In this document: piece by piece, positions 14,136 to 21,319 of the stretch | Position numbering within the stretch: the first letter of the stretch is position 1 | How the letters are laid out: every line of letters begins with the position of its first letter | Source of the DNA: an uncultured Lachnospiraceae bacterium | GTDB lineage: Bacteria; Bacillota; Clostridia; Lachnospirales; Lachnospiraceae | NCBI GenBank assembly: GCA_910586025.1 | Contig: CAJUIO010000062.1 | Span: 1-21,991 of the forward strand | Reading direction: 5' to 3' | DNA length: 21,991 nt | Notes under the pieces: model-generated | Database searches by the model: none | Told to the model about the DNA's origin: nothing | Seen by the model: the letters and a program-made list of their open reading frames with translations, nothing else | Translations under genes and position numbers: made by a program

Positions 14136-15567
14136 GAATCTATTGCGTGGTCTAAGACAAGGAGCGGTAAACGGAATTTTATTGGTGGCGGCAGGAAATG
14201 CCGCATTACTTATTGCCAAGGCTTTGACATGGCTCGTTGTTCCAAGAATACTGGGCGTTGTGGAATATGGTTACTATAAAACATTCACATTATATCTTGT
14301 GTATGTTATGTTACTTCACTTTGGGTTTCCGGACGGAATATTGCTGATTTACGGCGGACAGAATTATGGCAGGATTAATCAGATGGAATTCCGAATCAAT
14401 ACAAGATTTTTTACTGTGTTCCAGATAATTGTTTCTGCATTTATCATTGGAATATCGCTGTGTTTATGTCAGGGCATGAGATGCTTTATTTTCTGCATGA
14501 TAGGGTTAGACGGGTTATTTGTTAATCTGGCCACTTATTATAAGTTTATATCCCAGGCGGTGATGCGGTTTAAGGAATATACACTGCGCAATGTTATGCA
14601 GGCGGTGATGCAGATCGGGGTCGTGGTCATTATAATTTTCCTGAAAAAGCTGGATATATTGGAACCGAACGGTGCTTTTTATATTTTATGTATTGTTCTG
14701 ATAGATGCCATACTGCTTGTATGGTATATGAAAACGTACAGCGATATAACCTTTGGCAGAGTGGGTTCCGTCAAAAGGCAGTTTTCTAAAATAAAAAAAA
14801 TTTTTATGAAGGGTATTTTGTTGACAATTTCTTTTCAGGTCGCACATCTGGTTTTCTTCCTTGACAGCCAGATGGTGGAAATGTTGTTTGATGTGGAAAC
14901 GTATTCATTATATGCGTTTGCATATAGTATAGCGAATATGATCACTGTTGTCGTCAGTGCGATTGCAACGGTAATGTTTCCAAGTCTTAAACGTTTGAAA
15001 ACAGAGGATGCAGTGTCTAAATTTCCGGCTCTGATGGCAACGATCTCGGTTATTGTGTTCTTTTTGCTTGCATCATATTTCCCGCTGTCCGCTTTTATAA
15101 GATGGTTTCTTCCGGATTATGCCGCAGCGTTGGACTACCTTCAGATAATTATGCCAGGATTGGCACTTACCTCCTGCATTAATATGATTATATTTACATA
15201 TTACAAAGTACTGAATCGGTTAAAACAATACTTATATATTGCCCTGGCCATGCTCCTGACAGGCGGAATACTGAATGGAGCGGGATATATATTGTTTCGG
15301 GAGCCGATAGCGTTCTCGATAGCTTCGATCATGACGTTGCTGATCTGGTATATTTGTTCCGCTGCTTATTTGTTCCAAAATTTTCATATGAAATGGGTAA
15401 AAAATTTTGCATATGTATTTCTTGAGATGATGATTTTTTATACACTCGACAGAGTATTGGATGGCGGCTGGAAATCTATGTTTACATATTTTTTCAGTTT
15501 CATGGCTGTGACCATTTTTATTTATAAAAGAGATATCGGATATCTGTTAAATAGATTTAGGAAGTGA
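14098..15567 (+). CDS. wzx: Wzx-like polysaccharide flippase (MATE/MOP superfamily)
   Basis: Polytopic membrane protein of 489 residues with 12 or more hydrophobic helices. The N-terminal region reads NGILLVAAGNAALLIAKALT..VVPRILGVVEYGYYKTF, the usual opening of Wzx-type exporters, with R-x-L-G-x-x-E-Y-G. It moves undecaprenyl-linked repeat units across the membrane. I prefer the ATG at 14098 (AAAGGA just upstream). In-frame ATGs at 14071 and 14107 are possible, and all overlap the wzy gene. It sits directly after Wzy, the normal partner. Confidence 0.86.
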   Translation: MERMSAGRGESVKNLLRGLRQGAVNGILLVAAGNAALLIAKALTWLVVPRILGVVEYGYYKTFTLYLVYVMLLHFGFPDGILLIYGGQNYGRINQMEFRINTRFFTVFQIIVSAFIIGISLCLCQGMRCFIFCMIGLDGLFVNLATYYKFISQAVMRFKEYTLRNVMQAVMQIGVVVIIIFLKKLDILEPNGAFYILCIVLIDAILLVWYMKTYSDITFGRVGSVKRQFSKIKKIFMKGILLTISFQVAHLVFFLDSQMVEMLFDVETYSLYAFAYSIANMITVVVSAIATVMFPSLKRLKTEDAVSKFPALMATISVIVFFLLASYFPLSAFIRWFLPDYAAALDYLQIIMPGLALTSCINMIIFTYYKVLNRLKQYLYIALAMLLTGGILNGAGYILFREPIAFSIASIMTLLIWYICSAAYLFQNFHMKWVKNFAYVFLEMMIFYTLDRVLDGGWKSMFTYFFSFMAVTIFIYKRDIGYLLNRFRK

Positions 15568-15591
15568 AAATACGGGAAGTGAAGAAGAATA

Positions 15592-15996
15592 ATGTTTCAC
15601 AAAATACTGCATTTTGGACAAAAACACTGTCAAAGAAAGCGCATTGCCAAATTGATAGAGTGGATGATGAAAATTATGTATCAATGTGATATTCCGTTAA
15701 CAAAAACAATAGACAGATCAGTATGGTTTTGTCATAGAGGGTTCGGAATAGTGATAAATAGAAACACAATTATCCGGGGGGGGGTGTTTATACAACATAG
15801 CGTGACAATAGGAGAGATAGATGAAACGCATAAGGCACCGTATATAGATGAGAATGTATATATCGGAGCAAGAGCGGTGATATTAGGAGACATTAAAATA
15901 GGAAAAAATGCCAAAATAGGAGCGGGCGCAGTCGTATTACAGGATGTGCCTGAAAATTGTACGGCAGTAGGTGTGCCTGCAAAAATTTTAGAATGA
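15592..15996 (+). CDS. Left-handed beta-helix (hexapeptide) acetyltransferase, phase-variable by a G9 tract
   Basis: A 134-residue serine-acetyltransferase-like enzyme with hexapeptide repeats. A catalytic-type His lies in FCHRGFGIVI (His48), then come VFIQHSVTIGE (65-75), a YIDENVYIGARAVILGDIKIG series and a closing AVGVPAKIL (about 125-133). It probably O-acetylates a sugar of the glycan, perhaps the nonulosonate; the substrate is inferred from the neighbourhood. Codons 62-65 (Arg-Gly-Gly-Val) contain nine G in a row. The present length keeps the frame open. Eight G would stop at 15803-15805 (about 70 residues), ten at 15798-15800 (about 69 residues). Both would delete most of the beta-helix and inactivate it, so this is a credible on/off switch that reads ON here. 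Confidence 0.88.
   Translation: MFHKILHFGQKHCQRKRIAKLIEWMMKIMYQCDIPLTKTIDRSVWFCHRGFGIVINRNTIIRGGVFIQHSVTIGEIDETHKAPYIDENVYIGARAVILGDIKIGKNAKIGAGAVVLQDVPENCTAVGVPAKILE
15776..15784 (+). repeat. G9 homopolymer tract in the acetyltransferase gene
   Basis: Nine G between TATCC and TGTTT, in the middle of the hexapeptide-repeat domain. A one-base change either way gives a stop within 5-7 codons. Same length and orientation as the tracts at 6624 and 11846. Confidence 0.92.
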
Positions 15997-16083
15997 ACCT
16001 TGACAATTACATATCTTACATTGCGGGAAATATGCATGAGCAATACTTTCGGTTTTCGTGAGGCTAACACTTGCATTTTAAAG

Positions 16084-16163
16084 CTGACAGGAAAAAGCGA
16101 CAGCGGAAAGTCATGAACTATTCCGGCGTACCTTTCATTTAGATAGGGAATATTTTCTGTCAG
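16084..16163 (+). promoter_or_regulatory. Long-range stem upstream of the transposase remnant
   Basis: CTGACAGGAAAAA (16084-16096) pairs with TATTTTCTGTCAG (16151-16163), with 11 Watson-Crick pairs, one G-U and one mismatch, around a 54-base loop. It lies in the 193-bp gap between the acetyltransferase stop and the broken transposase gene, 26 bases before the latter's ATG. It may belong to the mobile gene rather than to the polysaccharide operon. Nothing else is recognisable in this gap. Confidence 0.35.
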
Positions 16164-16189
16164 GGAAATAATTTGGAAAGGAGCCATTC

Positions 16190-17036
16190 ATGACAAAAGA
16201 AACACGCCCCATTATCAACAACACGCAGTTTTCCGACAGCAGCAGTAAGCTAATCTTTGCGGACAATATTTTAAGCGCCCAGTTTTTTCGGGACTATGCT
16301 GACATTGAAATTTTAAAAAATGTTAGTCCGGAAGACGTGGAGGACGTATCCAGCCGTTACGTGCCTCTGTTCAGTACGGAGAGGGAGAGCGACACGGTCA
16401 AGAGGGTGGATATCTCCAGATATCTTCCCACAAAAAAATTATCTTTGGGAAAGAACGAAAATGAGCTCGGCTTGCCGTTGTATATTGTTTCGCTTATTGA
16501 ACACAAGACGAAGGTGGAGTATAATGTGATCATGCAGGTGCTTCGTTACATGGTATATATCTGGGAAGACTATGAAAAGGAGATGGACAGGCTGCACCCG
16601 GACATCAGCAGGAAAAAGGATTTCGGGAGAACGGGCGGATGAGATTCTGAGAGATACGCCCGAGTATCTTCTGGATATCATGGCAAAGCTGCTGCGGGCG
16701 CTGCTGTATAAGATGAACCTGCCGGAGGAAGAGACGGAGAGTGCGGTATCAAAGATTAAGGAGCGTAAGATGTCGATGCTGTTTGAGAATGTGACAATGG
16801 ACATACAGGCTGAGCGAAGAGGCAGGGCGAGAGCGGAAGAGCGGCTGGATGCCGCTATCAAAAAGCTGGATATAGCCGAGAAAGCCTTTGAAATCTATAA
16901 GCAGGTGAGCAGAATGCAAAGGAGAGGCTGCTCTGAAGATGAAATTCAGAGAGCCCTGGCTGAGAAGTTTTCTCTGACAGAGGAGGAGGCGAAGACCGAG
17001 TGCAGAAAAGCGCTTGAAGAGTATTTAGAGGATTGA
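16190..17036 (+). pseudogene. Broken Rpn/PD-(D/E)XK nuclease-family putative transposase
   Basis: Two out-of-frame halves of one protein. The first (16190-16642, 150 residues, AAAGGAG ribosome site) has the nuclease-type start DSSSKLIFADNILSAQFFRDY, then STERESDTVKRVDIS and the catalytic-type LIEHKTKVEYNVIMQVLRYM. It keeps the family's sense only to SRKKDF (about 16630) before running into an unrelated stop. The second half resumes in another frame at about 16635 with ERADEILRDTPEYLLDIMAKLL and continues to 17036 with a coiled, charged C-terminus (ERKMSMLF..MDIQAERR..ARAEERLDA). Full-length relatives I know have roughly 100 residues between these parts, so an internal deletion with frame loss is the likely cause. 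It separates the acetyltransferase from the CMP-synthetase gene. Confidence 0.75.
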
Positions 17037-17067
17037 CAGTATAAAATTCAAAATGGAACAGGTAGAG

Positions 17068-17109
17068 AACTCCCGCTGTAAGATATGTGATTGTCTTATG
17101 CCGGGAGTT
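17068..17109 (+). promoter_or_regulatory. 8-bp stem before the CMP-synthetase gene
   Basis: AACTCCCG (17068-17075) is inverted as CGGGAGTT (17102-17109) with a 26-base loop. The following TTATTT is too poor in T for a confident terminator. It lies between the transposase remnant and the ribosome site of the next gene. It could be a weak terminator or a leader structure. Confidence 0.3.
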
Positions 17110-17148
17110 TATTTCTGCGGGGTGTTGAGTTTGATAGGAGGGAAACGA

Positions 17149-18324
17149 ATGAACGCTGCATTTATACCTGTCAGAGGAGGAAGTAAGTCAATTCCATTAA
17201 AGAATATAAAGACAATGAACGGAAAACCACTGGTTTACTGGACTGTTAAAGCGGCATGTGAATGCCGGGATATAGACATTGTATATGTGGCGACCGACAG
17301 TAATAAGGTGCGGAAGGCGGTGAATCAGCTGAAGGCTGAAAATCAGGAGCTGTTTTGCAAAATGGAGGTAATCAGCCGTTCGCCGGAGACAGCCTCTGAC
17401 ACGGCTTCCACGGAGAGCGCCATGCTGGAATTTGCCGGGAAGTACGAGTTTGACAATATTGTGTTAATTCAGGCGACATCACCGCTTCTTACCGCAAAGG
17501 ATCTGACCGGAGGTTTTGGGCTGCTTGCGGAGCCGGAGACGGACAGTGTGCTCTCCTGTGTGCGGCAGTATCGGTTTTTGTGGGAGGAAAACGGACAGCG
17601 AAGTGCCGCTCCGCTGAATTATGATATTTATCACAGACCGAGAAGACAGGACTTTTCCGGATATTTGATGGAAAACGGGGCATTTTATATCACATCCAAA
17701 CAAAGCTTATTAAAGTCCCAAAACAGAATTTCGGGTAATATCAGGGCATACGTAATGAGTGAAGATACTGCCTTCGAAATTGATGAGCCAGGCGACTGGA
17801 TAATCGTGGAGGGACTTTTAAGGAGGAGAGAAATATCCAGAAACAGAGATACTTTGTCTAAGAAAATAAAAATGTTCCTTACGGACTGCGATGGCTGCCT
17901 TACAGACGGCGGCATGTATTATTCCGAAAACGGGGACGAGCTAAAGAAATTCAATACAAAGGATGGGATGGGATTTTCTCTTTTGAAAAGAAATGGGATT
18001 ATAACCGGCATTATAACGGGAGAGGATACCCGGCTTGTGGAAGCGAGAGTGCGGAAGCTTCATATAGATGAGCTATATCAGGGGATACATAATAAGCTGG
18101 ATGTGGTAAAACGTCTGGCGGCCAGATACCGGATTGGACTGGACGAAATAGCATATGTCGGGGATGATATTAATGATATTGACGTGCTTGAAAATGTAGG
18201 ATTTCCATGCACTGTCAATAACGCTTCTGACAATATCAAAATACGGGCAAAATATGTAAGCAGATTAAATGGCGGAGAAGGTGCCGTCAGGGAGATTATA
18301 GAGGAAATATTATGTCGAATGTAA
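17149..18324 (+). CDS. neuA: CMP-nonulosonate (sialic acid/Kdn) synthetase fused to a KdsC-like HAD phosphatase
   Basis: I chose the ATG at 17149 because AGGAGGG lies 6 bases upstream and the protein then begins AAFIPVRGGSKSIPLKNI (3-20), the CTP-binding motif of CMP-sialate synthetases. The first domain (about 1-228) also shows RSPETASDTASTES (77-90) and LIQATSPLL (106-114). The second domain (about 240-391) is a C0-type HAD phosphatase like KdsC: DCDGCLTDG (246-254, Asp nucleophile and acid/base both present), TGE (290-292), Lys316 and YVGDDIND (336-343). Animal CMAS has the same two-domain layout, but its second domain lacks the DxD pair. Here it is intact, so removal of a 9-phosphate is plausible. 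Together with the NANS-like synthase this suggests a 9-phosphate route. The stop overlaps the next gene by 13 bases. Confidence 0.9.
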   Translation: MNAAFIPVRGGSKSIPLKNIKTMNGKPLVYWTVKAACECRDIDIVYVATDSNKVRKAVNQLKAENQELFCKMEVISRSPETASDTASTESAMLEFAGKYEFDNIVLIQATSPLLTAKDLTGGFGLLAEPETDSVLSCVRQYRFLWEENGQRSAAPLNYDIYHRPRRQDFSGYLMENGAFYITSKQSLLKSQNRISGNIRAYVMSEDTAFEIDEPGDWIIVEGLLRRREISRNRDTLSKKIKMFLTDCDGCLTDGGMYYSENGDELKKFNTKDGMGFSLLKRNGIITGIITGEDTRLVEARVRKLHIDELYQGIHNKLDVVKRLAARYRIGLDEIAYVGDDINDIDVLENVGFPCTVNNASDNIKIRAKYVSRLNGGEGAVREIIEEILCRM

Positions 18325-18893
18325 AGAAAAAATTATTTATCATATTACTTTTATTGGCGGTAGCGCTTTGTATGGCCTGTGGAGAGCGGACGGAATCCAA
18401 AGATACTTTGGCACAGGAAGAGACGGCGGACGGGCTATCTGCCGTTATGGAGGGTACAATCGATGTTGCGGATGATCTTCCGGAGAGAGATATTAAAATA
18501 CCTGATCATCTGACGGAAGAGAGTGAAGGAACCGGTTCGGAAGGCGGCGAAGAATCGGTTTATCATATGACCGGCGAAGAGCAGGCCGGGGCGGCCCGGG
18601 AGATTGCGGAACAAATTGAGGACAGTATCAATCAGGTGCTTGCGGATAAAGATTTCTATCCTGATATTGTCGGGATTTCCGTAAATCCTGAGTGTACGGA
18701 ATTCAATGTCACGTTTTCGGGAAGAGAGTTAAGCTTATACGAAAATACGCTGCGGGTTTCGCTCTGCATTGTGGGAGACAGATTTCAGCTTTATCAGGGG
18801 AAGGGGGAAGATGAGCTGTTGACAGTGGTGAATTATATTGATGCGGACAGCGGCGAGATTTTCAGCACCATGAATTCGAGAGAAATAGAATAA
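18312..18893 (+). CDS. Putative lipoprotein of unknown function
   Basis: A 193-residue protein with a Lys-rich start and hydrophobic leader (FIILLLLAVALCMAC). Cys23 is a likely lipidation site, though the residues before it (LCMAC) are not the classic L-A/S-G-C lipobox. An acidic low-complexity linker follows (about 25-90), then a compact C-terminal domain (about 95-190: EEQAGAAREIAEQIEDSINQ ... VGISVNPECTEFNVTFSGRE). GAGGAA provides a ribosome site, and the start lies inside the end of the CMP-synthetase gene, so the two are cotranscribed. I do not recognise the domain. It is the last plus-strand gene before the convergent two-component genes; no clear terminator is visible in the 88-bp gap. 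Confidence 0.72.
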   Translation: MSNVKKKLFIILLLLAVALCMACGERTESKDTLAQEETADGLSAVMEGTIDVADDLPERDIKIPDHLTEESEGTGSEGGEESVYHMTGEEQAGAAREIAEQIEDSINQVLADKDFYPDIVGISVNPECTEFNVTFSGRELSLYENTLRVSLCIVGDRFQLYQGKGEDELLTVVNYIDADSGEIFSTMNSREIE

Positions 18894-18981
18894 ACAGCCC
18901 GTTGTAAACACGAAGGGAAAAATAAAAAATGAATAGTGTTTTGAAGAAAGTAACAATGGTTTGTTCTTATAAGCGCTGCCG

Positions 18982-20331
18982 TTATCGCAATTCAGCATCC
19001 GCGGAACACCGTACTTTGCCGCAGCCCCATTGCTTTAATGTTATGATTGTGTGAAACGTAAAAGTATCATCATTGTAATACATCTGCATGCTGCCGTGAT
19101 ATTTTTGGACTGTTTTGCGTATGCTTTTTAATCCAAAGCCATGCCTTCTTTTGTCGCTTTTTTGGGTGCAAAGTTGTCTGCCGTTACTGAGAAAAGGATT
19201 GGTCCTGCATGAGTTGATAACGGTTATTACAACAAATGGAGTTTTTTCGCGCTTGCTTGTATTGATTTCAATAAAAGAATCAGGAACAATCCCTGCCGCT
19301 TCAATGGCATTATCAAGCAGATTACAAAACAGGGAAGTAAGGTCATTGCTGGCAATGAAATCCACTGTCCTGCTTCGTATGTCGGCATGAAGGGTTATGT
19401 GATCTTTGATACATTGCTGCATATAGCGGCATAGAATAGAATTAAGCAATTCATGGTCGCATAATCTTGAGGCTTCCTTTAAATTTGAAGAAAGTATCAG
19501 TTGTCGGATATAGGCATCTATTTTATCGTGTTCCCTCTGCTCATTCAGCATGGCAACGGATTGCAGATGCTTTTTAATGTCATGGATTAAAATACGCTGG
19601 TTCTCGTTTTGCATAAGCAGCATTTCGTAATACTGTGCACGATCGGACTCCTGTTGAAGCAATAGCTGCATCTGTGTAAATTCTTCATTTTTCTTCTGAT
19701 GATATTGACTCATTCCAAACATAAGCAGATTAGATGACAGCAGAAGAACGGCTCCTGCAGTTATCATCCAGTCAAGTGACGGCGAAAGAGAAAATGCCGT
19801 ACCTATGCTTATGAAAGTAAGCATGATAAAGACAGATGATAAAGGAATAAAAGCAAGAAGAAAAACAGATTTATCATACTGTTCCCTGCTTTTCTCCTGG
19901 TTTTGCATCAGATGCGTCAGTATATATATAACAGAGAAAAATATCAGCTTGCTGAAAACTGAATAAAAGAAAAGATGGAGGAAGTTCCTTCCGTTTTCAA
20001 GAAAATGAGGAGCAAAATACTTGGTAATTCCATATACCATAAGCTCGCTCATTCCCATCACGGCTGTCAGTGTGGAAGAATGAAACAGTCCGGTATAAAA
20101 ATTCAAATCGTACTGAGTAAATAAAAAAATAAGATTAAGCACAAAATAGAAAGCCGTATTCAACCATACAGACTCATACAGCGATACAAAGAACAGGATA
20201 AAATAAAGGCCACACAATGCGATAATTCTTGTGAGTGTCCTTTTCCTGGCTGAAAACAGGCTGGAAGAATACTGCCAGAGTGTGACTGCTTCTACAAAAA
20301 AGCAAAACAAATAATAAACAGCATTTTTCAT
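18982..20331 (-). CDS. AgrC-like sensor histidine kinase (HPK10/GHKL type)
   Basis: A 449-residue membrane kinase. The N-terminal half has about six to seven hydrophobic helices (to about residue 208), the layout of peptide-sensing AgrC/BlpH kinases. The phospho-acceptor His250 lies in ILIHDIKKHLQSV, followed by a helical dimerisation region. The ATP-binding domain shows NLLDNAIEA (337-345, N box) and RRHGFGLKSI (395-404, G box). It follows the response regulator with a 5-base gap on the minus strand, so the order is regulator then kinase. No agrB-type protease or agrD-type peptide gene is visible here, so its ligand is unknown. It converges on the polysaccharide operon. Confidence 0.9.
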   Translation of the reverse strand: MKNAVYYLFCFFVEAVTLWQYSSSLFSARKRTLTRIIALCGLYFILFFVSLYESVWLNTAFYFVLNLIFLFTQYDLNFYTGLFHSSTLTAVMGMSELMVYGITKYFAPHFLENGRNFLHLFFYSVFSKLIFFSVIYILTHLMQNQEKSREQYDKSVFLLAFIPLSSVFIMLTFISIGTAFSLSPSLDWMITAGAVLLLSSNLLMFGMSQYHQKKNEEFTQMQLLLQQESDRAQYYEMLLMQNENQRILIHDIKKHLQSVAMLNEQREHDKIDAYIRQLILSSNLKEASRLCDHELLNSILCRYMQQCIKDHITLHADIRSRTVDFIASNDLTSLFCNLLDNAIEAAGIVPDSFIEINTSKREKTPFVVITVINSCRTNPFLSNGRQLCTQKSDKRRHGFGLKSIRKTVQKYHGSMQMYYNDDTFTFHTIITLKQWGCGKVRCSADAELR

Positions 20332-20336
20332 TTCTA

Positions 20337-21044
20337 TTACCTTGTACTTTCCAAGTAGAGAAGATAGGCTTCCTTAAAAGAGCTGTACTTCCTTTTTGTC
20401 AGGTAGGCATGGAACTGGTTATCATTCATGTGTACAAGCGTATGGTCAAAATCCGTGACATACTCAAAATTGATAATGAAGCTGCGGTGTGTCTGGAAAA
20501 AGTGGTTTTTCGGAAGCAGATTTTCCCAATGTTTTATGGTATGAATGGACTCAAAATCACCTTTGACGGTATGAACGGTTATTTTCCTGCCCTGCGCTTC
20601 TACTGCTACGATAGATGAAGCGGGCAGAGTATGCACACCCTGCTTTGTCTCGATTGGGATTTTGACTGTCATGGAGTTATACAGGTCAACGGCATCTTTC
20701 ATATTTCGGAAAAACCGCTGTTTATCCAATGGCTTTGACAGATAGCGAAACACATGGAAACGCATTGCCTCGTCAAGATATTCCGAATATGACGTCACAA
20801 TGAAAATAATGATATTCTCATTTCGCGTTTTTAATTCATTTCCCACATAGATACCATTCATTCCGGGCATTTCTATATCAAGAAAAAGAATGTCTTTTTC
20901 ACCTTCATCAGAAAGCAGTGTTTCCCCATCAGAAAAGCAGACAAGTTCCGGACATTTTACCTGTATTTTATTAAAAAAATTTTGACAATATTTTCTGATC
21001 TGTTCAATTATCAAAACATCATCATCGCAGATAAGTATTCGCAT
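20337..21044 (-). CDS. LytTR-family response regulator
   Basis: A 235-residue response regulator. The receiver domain has the acidic pocket CDDD (6-9), the phosphorylated Asp56 in ILFLDIEMPGMNG, the Thr/Ser of TSYSEY (84-89) and Lys104 in YLSKPL. From about residue 130 it has a LytTR DNA-binding domain (TLPASSIVAVEAQGRKITVHT ... HRSFIINFEYV), as in AgrA and VirR. Its partner is the kinase just downstream. The start is preceded by AAGGGGAAGG. A promoter and an inverted repeat lie in the divergent region upstream. Confidence 0.93.
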   Translation of the reverse strand: MRILICDDDVLIIEQIRKYCQNFFNKIQVKCPELVCFSDGETLLSDEGEKDILFLDIEMPGMNGIYVGNELKTRNENIIIFIVTSYSEYLDEAMRFHVFRYLSKPLDKQRFFRNMKDAVDLYNSMTVKIPIETKQGVHTLPASSIVAVEAQGRKITVHTVKGDFESIHTIKHWENLLPKNHFFQTHRSFIINFEYVTDFDHTLVHMNDNQFHAYLTKRKYSSFKEAYLLYLESTR

Positions 21045-21089
21045 TGTAACCTTCCCCTTAGTACGATTGTTTCAATATGCAGCATTAAA

Positions 21090-21118
21090 ATTATATAGCA
21101 TCTGAGATGGGAAATGAA
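21090..21118 (-). promoter_or_regulatory. Candidate promoter for the two-component operon
   Basis: The minus strand reads TTCATT at 21118-21113 and, after 17 bp, a perfect TATAAT at 21095-21090. The start codon of the response regulator is 45 bases further on. The -35 is weak, as expected if activation is needed. Confidence 0.5.
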
Positions 21119-21125
21119 CAGAAAT

Positions 21126-21218
21126 TGCATGAAAAGACATTTTTTTATAAATTCTGGGAAAAATGGGACGAATATTTGTGAAATGACCAAAAAAGGGCAA
21201 AAAATGTCATTTCATGCA
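21126..21218. repeat. 20-bp inverted repeat between divergent regulator and lipoprotein genes
   Basis: TGCATGAAAAGACATTTTTT (21126-21145) is inverted at 21199-21218 with one mismatch and 53 bp between the arms. A third copy of the core, TGAAATGAC (21179-21187), forms a perfect 9-bp inverted repeat with 21206-21214. The 275-bp region (21045-21319) has no convincing gene. Besides this repeat it holds the minus-strand promoter and a small palindrome GATAAT-GGAA-ATTATC (21248-21263). It may be a regulator binding region or an RNA hairpin leader for the lipoprotein gene. Confidence 0.55.
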
Positions 21219-21319
21219 GGAAAGGTTGTAGCTGTGGCAAAAATAGGGATAATGGAAATTATCATTGATTTCACAGAACGGAATAAAGAAAATATTGTTG
21301 ATCAAATGGAGGACATATT

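Noticed and set aside
16000..16005. Perfect TTGACA as a promoter for the transposase remnant
   Set aside because: No acceptable -10 box occurs 15-19 bases downstream.
17068..17116. Rho-independent terminator before the CMP-synthetase gene
   Set aside because: The stem is only 8 bp, the loop is 26 bases and no T-run follows; recorded only as a stem.
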